DNA of 61,554 nt from an uncultured Elusimicrobiales bacterium. GTDB lineage: Bacteria; Elusimicrobiota; Elusimicrobia; Elusimicrobiales; Elusimicrobiaceae. Both the position numbers and the translations under genes were made by a program. The notes under the pieces are model-generated. The model saw only the letters and a program-made list of their open reading frames with translations. It made no database searches and had not been told where the DNA came from. Of this stretch, positions 8,878 to 17,425 are shown in pieces. Numbering within the stretch: the first letter of the stretch is position 1; each line of letters opens with the position of its first letter. The stretch covers positions 1 through 61,554 of the forward strand of contig CALUZQ010000006.1 in assembly GCA_944325225.1 (NCBI GenBank), in the 5' to 3' direction.

Positions 8878-9518
8878 ATGAAATCTATTAAAAACGAAGC
8901 GGCTGCCCGTTGCCCCAATCATTGTGAACCTTTTGATGTGGAATACTGGTCTTTAGTCAGCGCCGACCAAGACCCCGATTTAAAAACCGCCATTTTAGGC
9001 GGGGAACTCAACTTAGTTCAGTGCCCGGAATGCGGCGCATTTTTCATCACGACGGGGATTTGATTTATTTTGATGCCCCGGCGGAGCTGTTGGTTTTTGT
9101 TTTTTCGGAGAAAGACCGCCAGCGCGAACCGGAACTGATTCAGCGCATGCACCAGGATTACGAAATCATCAAAAACACTTTGCTCAAACAATTACATATG
9201 GATTATCCGCCCATTTCCGTTTTTGGATTGGAGGCCTTAAAAAATCTGCTGCAAAAAGAGGAAACGGATTTTTATGAGTCCGAAGTAATTGCCGCTTCGG
9301 CCGCCGCCCAGGGGTTTGCCGTAGTGCGCTTAAAACCTTCGTATGCAAGAGCCCATCATTTCCCGTTCTATGTGCCTGCACCGGCTCAGCAGAAAACCGC
9401 TAACGAGTATGCCGTGGCGGCCAGCAAAGTATTGCAAGGCGGCGTGCAGAGCGCGTTGCTGCGCAACTTTGCGGACCAGATGAGCCAGGAGGGCGCCTTG
9501 CCGCCGCAAGTATTATGA
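8878..9518 (+). pseudogene. CpXC-domain protein, split by a one-base frameshift
   Basis: The first frame (8878-9063) encodes RCPNHCEPFDVEYWSLV...ELNLVQCPECGAFF, the N-terminal zinc-ribbon-like CpXC domain with CPNHC and CPEC. It then leaves frame and stops. The overlapping frame from 9021 continues the family sequence as HHDGDLIYFDAPAELLVFVF and runs 150 residues to 9518. The frames meet at a five-T run (9040-9044); six T would restore one protein of about 213 residues. Family function is unknown. The downstream nucleotidyltransferase gene overlaps its end by 4 bp, so they form one transcription unit. The break may be a real mutation, slippage during expression or a sequencing error. Confidence 0.8.
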
Positions 9519-10627
9519 GTTTTTCCATTCCCCAACCTTATAAAGAACAACTGGCCGCGATTGGCGAATATGCCCAAAAATTAGGGCTTCGGGCCTGGGC
9601 TGTAGGCGGCGCCGTGCGGGATTTTTATCTCAAAAAAAATACCCTGGATATTGATTTGGTGTTTGACGGAAACCAGGAATCCGTAGCCGGGTTTTGCGTC
9701 AAAAAATGGGGCGGCGAGAAGAAAAAATTTTCCCAGTTTGGCACTTTTCGCGTGCAGTTGGGAAGCGGCCAAAAAATGGATTTGGTCCGTGCCCGCAAGG
9801 AGCAGTATCCGCACCCCGGCGTATTGCCCGAGGTGGAATTTTCCAAAGAGATGAAAGATGATTTGTTCCGGCGGGATTTTACGGTAAACGCCTGGTGCTT
9901 TTCCATTTTGCCGCAGTCTTTTGGCAAAGGGTATGACCCTTTTGGCGCCCAAAAAGATATTGACGCCGGACTGGTACGGATTTTGCATGACCAAAGCTTT
10001 CTGGACGATCCAACCCGTATGTACCGGGCTGTTCGTTTTGCGGGCCGTTTTGGCTGGAAACTGGCTCCCAAAACAGAACGATTGTTAATACAGGCGGTAA
10101 AGGAGGAATATCCCCTTTTATTAACCCGCGAACGCTTCTGCCGGGAGTTTTTAAAAACGCTGGAAGAAAAACGCATCAAAGAAATTTTTATGCTGATGGA
10201 AAAGTATGATATGCTTAAATTCGCCTGGCCGGGGCTGAGTTGGAATGATGTGTTGCTGCAGGCCGAATCGGCGCCGCAGCGTATAGGGTTGTTGGTGTGT
10301 TTGCTGGGGCCCAGCGGCGAGAATTTTTTAAAAACGCTGCACCTTTCTAAAGAACTGGCGGCTGAAATTCTGGGCGCGTGGAAAGTAACGCAGGAAAAAA
10401 TGTGCCCGTTGGGGGCGCTGTCCGCCCTGCAGAAAAGTATTCTTCAGGCGGTGCTGCCGGGGTTGGCTCCGGCGGCGCTGGAGCCGTGTTTTATTCGGGG
10501 CGGCGAGTTGAAAAATTTTGGCTTGGCCGGCCGGAAAATCTCCGGCGCTTTGGACCGCGTGCGCAAAGCCCAGTGGAACGGGGAAATTAAAAATCGGGAA
10601 GAAGCCATGTCTTTTTTAGCCAAATAA
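9515..10627 (+). CDS. Class II tRNA nucleotidyltransferase / poly(A) polymerase family protein
   Basis: 370 residues. The nucleotidyltransferase head has WAVGGAVRDFYL followed by TLDIDLVFDG (the DxD metal site near residues 48-50), RRDFTVNAW (near residue 130) and the nucleotide-binding block DDPTRMYRAVRFAGRFGW. A helical RNA-binding tail follows, and no HD domain is evident. The family adds CCA to tRNA 3' ends or A-tails to RNA; by eye these cannot be separated. Because the only tRNA in the window lacks encoded CCA, CCA addition is a reasonable guess. It overlaps the CpXC gene by 4 bp and is followed by a strong terminator. Confidence 0.88.
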   Translation: MSFSIPQPYKEQLAAIGEYAQKLGLRAWAVGGAVRDFYLKKNTLDIDLVFDGNQESVAGFCVKKWGGEKKKFSQFGTFRVQLGSGQKMDLVRARKEQYPHPGVLPEVEFSKEMKDDLFRRDFTVNAWCFSILPQSFGKGYDPFGAQKDIDAGLVRILHDQSFLDDPTRMYRAVRFAGRFGWKLAPKTERLLIQAVKEEYPLLLTRERFCREFLKTLEEKRIKEIFMLMEKYDMLKFAWPGLSWNDVLLQAESAPQRIGLLVCLLGPSGENFLKTLHLSKELAAEILGAWKVTQEKMCPLGALSALQKSILQAVLPGLAPAALEPCFIRGGELKNFGLAGRKISGALDRVRKAQWNGEIKNREEAMSFLAK

Positions 10628-10645
10628 CGGATTTTGTTCCTTGTC

Positions 10646-10677
10646 AAAAATCCCTCCGGTACATCGGAGGGATTTTT
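10646..10677 (+). terminator. Rho-independent terminator
   Basis: AAAAATCCCTCCG / CGGAGGGATTTTT, a perfect 13-bp stem with a 6-nt loop and a T-tract, 18 bp after the nucleotidyltransferase stop. The symmetric A/T flanks allow use from either strand. Confidence 0.93.
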
Positions 10678-11220
10678 ATTTAGAAATGTCCGGCTCGGCC
10701 GGGGCCGTGTATAACGCGCAAAAAATGAAAATCTGCAAACAATTGGCCGAGTTTCCCGCTTTTTATAAATGCGCCAAAGCGCCGGGAACGAAAATAAATG
10801 ATTTCACAACCGGGAACTGGGGATTTTTTCTCATTTAAAAATAACGGCCGGCTGGAAAAAGCAACCGGCCGTTCGGTTCCTCAGGCAAAAAGAAAAGGAC
10901 AATCTTCTCTTTTTGCCAGCTCCGTTTTGGTTTGCTTTAGTTGTGTTCCCTCAATTAATTTATTAATTAAGGTTATTTTAGTATAACTAATTTAAACTAT
11001 TAATTCAAGCGCTTTCCTCGGTTTTTTTCAGTCAAACGGAAATTGGTTGAAAAGGATACTTCTTTGAGAGTCAGAAAAAACTGGACAAATATCAATAATA
11101 ATGTAAAATAAAAAAAACGCCATTTTGCCTCAATAATGGGCAAAATTCTACGCTGAAACAAGTTGGGCTCGGGGCGTTGCGGGATTCAGCAAGGATTGGA
11201 AACCAGATAGAGAGCTGCTT
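10678..11220. other. Intergenic region with two hairpins, no gene seen
   Basis: About 540 bp without a credible gene. It contains two inverted repeats: AACGGCCGG (10843-10851) / CCGGCCGTT (10865-10873), and GGCAAAAAGA (10884-10893) / TCTTTTTGCC (10908-10917). Neither has a proper T-tract on the plus strand. Short open frames here lack RBS and resemble nothing. The last 200 bp are AT-rich and probably hold the promoter of the exported-protein gene at 11221. Confidence 0.55.
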
Positions 11221-12024
11221 ATGAAGAAAATCCTTGTCGTTTTGTTGGTAATGTTTTTTGGCGCTCAAGCGGCCGTTTATGGGCAGAGCGCTTATCAGTT
11301 GGTAAAATTGTCCCGTCGGGTAAAATTTAAACCCAAACCCATGGGGCAAATTAACCAGCATATGCGGGTTCCATTGGCCAGCAGATCGTTGGCTTTGCAT
11401 GTGGCGAAGCTACGCCATCCAACCGCGCTGGAATCTTTTGAAAAAGAACGCATTTTTAAAACGAAACAAGGCGAGGTAACCGTTCCTGAAATTCACCTGG
11501 TATCCTCTTTCCCTACGCCCATTCTGCGCGATCCCTCCACCTTGTGGGGCAGTTACCACTATTTGCGGGCGTTGACTTCTATGTCCCGGGAGCGCGGGGC
11601 GGTTCATCCCGATTATGCTGAACAGTGGAAATATATTTTTTATGTAGGAAGCTATAACGGGGTGCATCATATTGTTAATAAAAGCACGCTCAAAGAAATC
11701 TATTTTGAAATGAAAAAAGAAGCCGCCGCCAAAGGGGAACCTTTTACCGTGCGATTGGATGAAATGCAGCGCGATGCTCCGGGATCTTTGCATCCGTATC
11801 ACGGCAATCCCCAATATAGTGTACTGTTCCACAATATCAACCGACAGATGGAGTTGTACCGCCGGGGCGGTATTCGGGAAATTGTGAGGGACTATTTTAA
11901 AGAATTGCAGCAGCTGCATGAAAAAAATCCGCAAGAAGCGCCATTGATTCATCAGCAAGTCATTCACAACACCTTATTGGAAGCTAAATTGTGGTGTGAA
12001 ACTTTCCACTTGCGGTGGAAGTAG
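11221..12024 (+). CDS. Exported protein of unknown function
   Basis: 267 residues. The N-terminus MKKILVVLLVMFFGAQAAVYGQ is a classical Sec signal peptide with probable cleavage after Ala or Gly near residue 20. The mature part is basic, rich in His, Arg and Tyr, without a domain I recognise; noticeable segments are FYVGSYNGVHHIVN, PYHGNPQYSVLFHNI and a C-terminal helical stretch. It has its own 5' region and a terminator-like hairpin at 12180, so it is monocistronic. Probably periplasmic or surface located. Confidence 0.75.
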   Translation: MKKILVVLLVMFFGAQAAVYGQSAYQLVKLSRRVKFKPKPMGQINQHMRVPLASRSLALHVAKLRHPTALESFEKERIFKTKQGEVTVPEIHLVSSFPTPILRDPSTLWGSYHYLRALTSMSRERGAVHPDYAEQWKYIFYVGSYNGVHHIVNKSTLKEIYFEMKKEAAAKGEPFTVRLDEMQRDAPGSLHPYHGNPQYSVLFHNINRQMELYRRGGIREIVRDYFKELQQLHEKNPQEAPLIHQQVIHNTLLEAKLWCETFHLRWK

Positions 12025-12179
12025 CCGAGTAATTATTTTGAAATGAAGCTGCGGTCCCTTTTCCCGGGTGGATGTTCGTGTGGGCAAAATCTAGGCGATA
12101 TCCTGCCGACGGGTAAACTAAAACAGAAAAACAGGAGTTGCTTATCCGGGGATAATTTGCCATAATAAAAGAATGTGGG

Positions 12180-12220
12180 GGAGACTGTATTTACAAACTA
12201 CAGTTCTCCTCTCGTTTTAT
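12180..12220 (+). terminator. Probable terminator before the polysaccharide locus
   Basis: GGAGA-CTGTA (12180-12189) pairs with TACAG-T-TCTCC (12199-12209), one bulged T, followed by TCTCGTTTTATTAT. The T-tract is weak. It separates the exported-protein gene from the glycosyltransferase operon, whose promoter must lie in the next 70 AT-rich bases. Confidence 0.5.
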
Positions 12221-12286
12221 TATGAAAAATATAAGGATTGAGACTGGGGAATTTTTACTAGCAGGTAGTATATTTTAATTATTTGT

Positions 12287-13282
12287 ATGCGTCAAAATAA
12301 TTGTTTTCCATTAATCAGTGTGTTGATCCCAGTTTATAATGCAGAGTTATTTTTAGTGGAATGTTTGGACGGTATTCTTTCCCAAACCTATCCAAATCTG
12401 GAGATAATCTGCCTGGATGATGCCTCTACGGACGGGAGCTTTCGGCTGTTAACCGACTATGCCGCAAAGGACCCGCGCATTAAACTCATCAAGCAGGAAC
12501 AGCACCACGGAATAGCGGTGGCCCGGAATACTTTGCTGCGGCATATCTCGGGGGAATACTTCGCGTTTGTAGATGCCGATGATTTAATAGACCCCGCCTA
12601 TGTGGAACACTTATATCAAACCGCCAGCCGCACCGGTGCGGATATCACGCGCTGCTTGTATAATCTATTGGATATACGGGACGGATCTGTTCAGCCCTGC
12701 GAAACTCTTTACCGGGAGTTTGTGGCCCCGGTTTCCCCAGTTACGCCCGGGCAGCGCCTGCAGGCCGCGCTGGACGATTCCCAGGTTTGGCTGAAATTGA
12801 TCAAAACTTCGCTGATTAAAGAACATCATCTTTCTTTTATTCCGCATGTGCTGCCGGAAGATATTTCTTTTGAAATTTTACTTTACCAATATGCCAATCA
12901 GGTGGCATTTGTAAACGAACATTTGTATATGTACCGAATTGGCAATTTAAATTCCGCTTCCAGCAATCGGGGGCTGTGTGCTTTCGGGACGCTGGAAGCC
13001 ATGGTTTTCCTGTGCGGGGAACTGGTGCGCCGCAATTTGGTGGAGCAAAACTTTTACGAAAAAATTATTTCCCTTACGCTGCATGCCGTGCGGAGAATGC
13101 GCAAGTATTCTTTCCCGCCGGATTATTTTGTAGGCCAAACCTGCCGGGACGCTTTTGATATGGTGGAGAAATTTTTGGGTTACTGCGGGCCGTTTAAACG
13201 GGGTAAATATCGGCTGATGTGTTGGCTGGCGCATAAGGTAAACGATGATCAGCTGCCCTATTTGGCTTGTCTTATGCGTTAG
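12287..13282 (+). CDS. Family 2 glycosyltransferase
   Basis: 331 residues. The GT-A catalytic domain shows [40 protein letters not shown] (nucleotide-binding Asp) and the metal-binding [11 protein letters not shown] (near residue 95). No membrane segments. It transfers a sugar from an NDP donor to a growing surface glycan in the cytosol. It is the first gene of a 15-kb co-directional polysaccharide locus, 26 bp before rmlA. The sugar specificity cannot be read from sequence. Confidence 0.9.
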   Translation: MRQNNCFPLISVLIPVYNAELFLVECLDGILSQTYPNLEIICLDDASTDGSFRLLTDYAAKDPRIKLIKQEQHHGIAVARNTLLRHISGEYFAFVDADDLIDPAYVEHLYQTASRTGADITRCLYNLLDIRDGSVQPCETLYREFVAPVSPVTPGQRLQAALDDSQVWLKLIKTSLIKEHHLSFIPHVLPEDISFEILLYQYANQVAFVNEHLYMYRIGNLNSASSNRGLCAFGTLEAMVFLCGELVRRNLVEQNFYEKIISLTLHAVRRMRKYSFPPDYFVGQTCRDAFDMVEKFLGYCGPFKRGKYRLMCWLAHKVNDDQLPYLACLMR

Positions 13283-13308
13283 TCGGCTGCAAGGGGAAGG
13301 AGGAAAAA

Positions 13309-14193
13309 ATGAAAGGGATTATTTTAGCCGGAGGAACCGGCAGTCGTTTGTATCCTGCCACATTTGCTGTATCCAAGCAGCTCATTCCTATTTATGATAA
13401 ACCGATGGTGTATTACCCGCTTTCCGTTTTGATGTTGGCCGGGATACGGGATATTTTAATCATTTCAACACCTAAAGATTTGCCGCTGTACAAACACTTG
13501 TTTGGCGACGGATCGGAAATTGGGATCCGAGTGTCGTATGTGGAGCAGCCCCGCCCGGAAGGATTGGCGCAGGCCTTTGTTTTAGGGGAGGATTTTATCG
13601 GGCAGGATTCCGTATGTTTAATTTTGGGGGACAATATCTTCTACGGACGGGATTTAAAAAAATTGGTCCAGCGCGCCGCCGCCCAGCCGTTTGGCGCTAC
13701 GGTATTTGCCTATCATGTAAAAAATCCGACGGCCTACGGGGTGGTGGAAGTGGATGAAAACCAAAAAGCCGTTTCCATTGAAGAAAAACCCCTGCACCCC
13801 AAATCCAACTGGGCGGTAACGGGGCTGTATTTCTACGATAACCGGGTGGTTCAAGTGGCGAAAAACCTCAAACCTTCCGAACGCGGCGAGTTGGAAATTA
13901 CGGCTGTTAACGAATGGTATTTACAGCAGGGAGATTTGCAAGTAGAACTGATGGGCCGGGGGATGGCGTGGCTGGATACGGGCACTCATTCCGATTTAAT
14001 CAAGGCCTCTATGTTTATTGAAGCGTTGGAAAGCCGGCAGGGGCTCAAAATTTCTTGCTTGGAAGGCATCGCCTTTAAAAACGGCTGGATTGATGCCCAG
14101 CAATTAGCCCGCCGGGCTGAACTAATGAAAAATACCGAATATGGCCAGTATTTGGCCAATATCCCGGAGGATATGAAAAATGGATTTTTTTAG
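13309..14193 (+). CDS. rmlA: Glucose-1-phosphate thymidylyltransferase
   Basis: First enzyme of dTDP-L-rhamnose synthesis: glucose-1-phosphate + dTTP to dTDP-glucose. 294 residues from [21 protein letters not shown] chose ATG at 13309 because AAGGAGG precedes it and the family begins here, although the frame is open to 13267. Further motifs: [36 protein letters not shown] and [11 protein letters not shown]. It overlaps rmlC by 14 bp in an A-C-D-B cluster. Confidence 0.96.
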   Translation: MKGIILAGGTGSRLYPATFAVSKQLIPIYDKPMVYYPLSVLMLAGIRDILIISTPKDLPLYKHLFGDGSEIGIRVSYVEQPRPEGLAQAFVLGEDFIGQDSVCLILGDNIFYGRDLKKLVQRAAAQPFGATVFAYHVKNPTAYGVVEVDENQKAVSIEEKPLHPKSNWAVTGLYFYDNRVVQVAKNLKPSERGELEITAVNEWYLQQGDLQVELMGRGMAWLDTGTHSDLIKASMFIEALESRQGLKISCLEGIAFKNGWIDAQQLARRAELMKNTEYGQYLANIPEDMKNGFF

Positions 14194-14734
14194 ACCTGAA
14201 ATAGCGGGGCTTGCCGTAATTACGCCTAAAGTGTTTGCGGATCAGCGCGGTTATTTTTTTGAATCGTACAATGAGGCGGCCTGGAAAGAGGCCTGCGGTG
14301 GGGCTGTGTTTGTACAGGACAATGAGAGCTTCTCCAAAAAGGGCACCTTGCGCGGGCTGCATTTTCAAAAACCGCCCTATGCCCAGGCCAAACTGGTGCG
14401 GGTGTTGGACGGAGTCGTGTGGGATGTAGCGGTGGATTTGCGCCGCAGCAGCCCTACCTTTGGCAAATGGTTTGGGGTGGAACTGTCGGCAGAGAATAAA
14501 AAGCAGTTTTTTATTCCGCGTGGGTTTGCGCACGGTTTTTCCGTACTTAGTGAAACGGCCCGGTTCGCTTATAAGTGCGATAACCTGTACCACAAGGAAG
14601 CAGAGGGGGCTATTCTGTTTACGGATCCGGATTTAAACATAGATTGGAAAATAAACCCCGCCGACGCGGTACTTTCGGATAAAGATTTAAAAAATCCTTC
14701 CTTTGCCTGCTATCAGGAGGATCCATGTTTCTAA
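14180..14734 (+). CDS. rmlC: dTDP-4-dehydrorhamnose 3,5-epimerase
   Basis: 184 residues, cupin fold. Motifs: [42 protein letters not shown] (catalytic His near residue 62), [20 protein letters not shown] and [16 protein letters not shown] followed by AYKCDNLY (catalytic Tyr). It converts dTDP-4-dehydro-6-deoxyglucose to the L-lyxo isomer. It overlaps rmlA upstream and rmlD downstream, which points to translational coupling. Confidence 0.96.
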   Translation: MDFFRPEIAGLAVITPKVFADQRGYFFESYNEAAWKEACGGAVFVQDNESFSKKGTLRGLHFQKPPYAQAKLVRVLDGVVWDVAVDLRRSSPTFGKWFGVELSAENKKQFFIPRGFAHGFSVLSETARFAYKCDNLYHKEAEGAILFTDPDLNIDWKINPADAVLSDKDLKNPSFACYQEDPCF

Positions 14735-15567
14735 TTACCGGCGCCAACGGCCAGCTGGGGCTGTGCCTAAAAGATTTGCTGGGGCAGAACGGTGCTATCT
14801 ATACCGACGCCGCCGATTTGGATATTACGGATTTTGCCGCGTTGGAAGCGTTTGCCGAAAAACATTTGTTTGAGGCCATCATTAACTGCGCCGCTTATAC
14901 CAATGTGGATAAAGCCGAGGATGAACCGGAACTGGCCCGTCAAATTAATGCGTTGGGCCCGGCCAATTTAGCCCGGCTGTCCGCCCGGCTGCAAATTCCG
15001 CTGGTACATGTATCTACGGATTATGTATTTGACGGTACGGCCCATACGCCTCTGCGGGAGGACGACCCTGTCCGCCCGTTGGGAGTATATGGCCAAACCA
15101 AACGGGAAGGGGAAGAAGCCGTCCTGCAGCTGGCCCATACGGCGGCGGTTGTTCGCACGGCGTGGCTGTACAGCCCGTATGGTAAAAATTTTGTGAAAAC
15201 GATGTTAAACTTGGGGCGTGAGCGGGAGGAAATCCGCGTGGTGGCCGATCAAATCGGCACGCCTACTTATGCCCCTCATTTGGCGCAGGCCATTTTGCAG
15301 TTGCTGCCTCGGCTGGTTAAAGGGCAAAAAGAACTGTATCATTTTACCGACGAGGGCGTAGCTTCCTGGTATGATTTGGCGTATTATGCCGTCCGCCAGG
15401 CCGGGCTGAAAGCGCGTGTGTTGGCGATAGCTACGCATGAGTACCCGACTAAAGCGGTGCGGCCGGCTTTCTCCGTATTGGATAAAAGCCGGATTAAAAA
15501 GGCGTTTGGCATTGTGCCGGACCATTGGACCAAAGGAGTGGACGAATGTCTGAAGAAACTGTCTTAA
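14725..15567 (+). CDS. rmlD: dTDP-4-dehydrorhamnose reductase
   Basis: 280-residue short-chain dehydrogenase (extended). N-terminal Rossmann motif [11 protein letters not shown], then INCAAYTNVDKAEDE, STDYVFDG, and the YGQTKREGE catalytic Tyr-Lys pair. It performs the last, NADPH-dependent step to dTDP-L-rhamnose. Overlaps rmlC by 10 bp and rmlB by 22 bp. Rhamnose is therefore almost certainly part of this surface glycan. Confidence 0.95.
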   Translation: MFLITGANGQLGLCLKDLLGQNGAIYTDAADLDITDFAALEAFAEKHLFEAIINCAAYTNVDKAEDEPELARQINALGPANLARLSARLQIPLVHVSTDYVFDGTAHTPLREDDPVRPLGVYGQTKREGEEAVLQLAHTAAVVRTAWLYSPYGKNFVKTMLNLGREREEIRVVADQIGTPTYAPHLAQAILQLLPRLVKGQKELYHFTDEGVASWYDLAYYAVRQAGLKARVLAIATHEYPTKAVRPAFSVLDKSRIKKAFGIVPDHWTKGVDECLKKLS

Positions 15568-16559
15568 TAACGGGCGGAGCCGGGTTTATCGGTTCTAACT
15601 TTATTCCGTATTTTTTGGAGAATTTCCCGCAATACCGTGTAGTTAATTTGGACAAATTAACCTATGCCGGAAACCTGGATAATTTAAAAGAATGTGAGAA
15701 AAATCCCCGCTATACTTTCGTCCAGGGGGATATTTGCGATGCCGAATTAGTCCGGAATCTTTTTGAAAAGCACGATATCCGCGGCGTGTTTCATTTTGCG
15801 GCGGAATCGCATGTGGACAATTCCATTTCCGGCCCGCTGCCGTTTATCAAAACCAATATAGAAGGCACTTTTACCCTGTTGGAAGCGGCGCGCAAACATT
15901 GGATGGCGGCTCCCGGCCAGGTAAATCCCGGCTATGAAAAATGCCGCTTTCATCATATTTCTACCGACGAAGTTTACGGTTCGCTGGGCGAAACTGGGTT
16001 GTTTACGGAAACGACCCCTTATGCGCCTAATTCGCCGTATTCGGCGTCCAAAGCGTCCAGCGATTTTATTGTGCGGGCTTATTATCATACTTACGGTATG
16101 AATGTAACCACCAGCAACTGTTCCAATAATTACGGGCCCAAACAGCACGCGGAAAAATTGATTCCTACGATTATCCGCAAGGCGCTTTCCGGCCAGCCGA
16201 TTCCGATTTACGGCGACGGCAAAAATGTGCGCGACTGGTTGTTCGTGCTGGATCATTGTAAGGGAATTGCGTTAGTGTGGCAAAAAGGCCGCGCCGGCGA
16301 AACTTATAACATTGGCGGGCGCAACGAACGAAATAATTTGCAAATTGTGGATACCATCTGCGGGCTTTTGGACCAGCTTAAACCGGCCGAAAACGGCAAA
16401 TCATATAAAACGCTGGTAACCTTTGTAAAAGACCGCGCCGGCCACGACCGCCGTTACGCCATTGACGCCACCAAGCTGGAAACGGAGTTGGGCTGGAAGG
16501 CCGAAGAAAATTTTGAAACGGGTATCCGCAAAACCGTGGAGTGGTATTTGAAAAAATGA
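15546..16559 (+). CDS. rmlB: dTDP-glucose 4,6-dehydratase
   Basis: 337 residues from MSEETVLITGGAGFIGSNF. The frame opens at 15525 but the family start fits ATG at 15546, inside the end of rmlD. Motifs: NAD-binding GGAGFIGS, HFAAESHVDNSI, HISTDEVYGSLG, the catalytic YSASKASSDFIVRAY and SNNYGPKQHAEKLIP. It makes dTDP-4-dehydro-6-deoxyglucose. Its place last in the A-C-D-B order differs from the common B-D-A-C order. Confidence 0.96.
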   Translation: MSEETVLITGGAGFIGSNFIPYFLENFPQYRVVNLDKLTYAGNLDNLKECEKNPRYTFVQGDICDAELVRNLFEKHDIRGVFHFAAESHVDNSISGPLPFIKTNIEGTFTLLEAARKHWMAAPGQVNPGYEKCRFHHISTDEVYGSLGETGLFTETTPYAPNSPYSASKASSDFIVRAYYHTYGMNVTTSNCSNNYGPKQHAEKLIPTIIRKALSGQPIPIYGDGKNVRDWLFVLDHCKGIALVWQKGRAGETYNIGGRNERNNLQIVDTICGLLDQLKPAENGKSYKTLVTFVKDRAGHDRRYAIDATKLETELGWKAEENFETGIRKTVEWYLKK

Positions 16560-17407
16560 AGCCGACGGCTGTGCATTTGCATCTGCATTATACGGAGCGG
16601 TGCCCCGAAATACGGCAGTATTTGCAACATATGGGCAGCCACCCGTATCGGCTGTATGTAACGCTGACGCAGCAAAATGCCCGGCTGGAACAGGAAATAA
16701 AAAATTTCCAGCCGCAGAGTGTCGTTTGGCAGGCGGAAAACCGCGGGTACGATATAGGGCCATTTGTGGAATTTTTGCATAAGGCGGATTTGTCCCGGTA
16801 TGATTTGGTATTAAAAATTCATACGAAAAGTAAATCCGGTTTGCAAAAAACCTGGATTAACGGCCGGTGCGTTACTAAAAAACGGTGGGTAAATCTGCTG
16901 ATGAACGCCCTGTTGGGATCGGCCGAAATCTGGCGGCAGAACTTGGCGGCGTTTGAACAAAACCCCGGGTTGGGAATGTTGTCCTCGCGCTATTTAATTA
17001 CTTCCGAACCGGAATGTTCGGAGTATTTGCGGCCGCAAGTCGCCGCGATATTGCAAAAAATGGGATTATCCGTGCCGGCCGAGATTACCTTTGCCGCCGG
17101 TACAATGTTTCTGGCTCGGGCCAACCTTTTTGAAAAAGCCAAAACGGCTTTTGCCGCGGGGGATTTCCCTAAAACCGATTCCACCGTGCAGGACGGCACT
17201 TTAGCCCACGCTTTTGAGCGGGCTTTTGGCTGTATGGTAACGGCCCAGGGGTATGACATAAAAGGATTTGATAAAAACAGGTGGTTTGAAAATCAGGCAA
17301 AGTTTCAGCGCGTTTTCAACTTTTTCTACAGCAACGACATTACCAGTTCCAATCACCAAATCATCAAAGTATGTAAAATTCCGGTATATTACAGAAAGGT
17401 AAATTAA
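16556..17407 (+). CDS. RgpF-like rhamnan-synthesis family protein
   Basis: 283 residues. I chose ATG at 16556, which overlaps the rmlB stop (ATGA). The sequence follows the rhamnan synthesis protein F pattern: AVHLHLHYTERCPEI..L, then WQAENRGYDIGPFVEFL, YDLVLKIHTKSK, and FAAGTMFLARANLFEKA near residue 185. The family is found in rhamnose-containing polysaccharide clusters and is thought to act as a glycosyltransferase or in chain synthesis. The direct link to the rhamnose genes supports that. Exact reaction unknown. Confidence 0.82.
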   Translation: MKPTAVHLHLHYTERCPEIRQYLQHMGSHPYRLYVTLTQQNARLEQEIKNFQPQSVVWQAENRGYDIGPFVEFLHKADLSRYDLVLKIHTKSKSGLQKTWINGRCVTKKRWVNLLMNALLGSAEIWRQNLAAFEQNPGLGMLSSRYLITSEPECSEYLRPQVAAILQKMGLSVPAEITFAAGTMFLARANLFEKAKTAFAAGDFPKTDSTVQDGTLAHAFERAFGCMVTAQGYDIKGFDKNRWFENQAKFQRVFNFFYSNDITSSNHQIIKVCKIPVYYRKVN

Positions 17408-17425
17408 GGAGTAAGAGGTTAAAGA

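Noticed and set aside
10641..10986. Two short open frames after the nucleotidyltransferase gene
   Set aside because: They begin inside the terminator or hairpins, have no RBS and no recognisable sequence.
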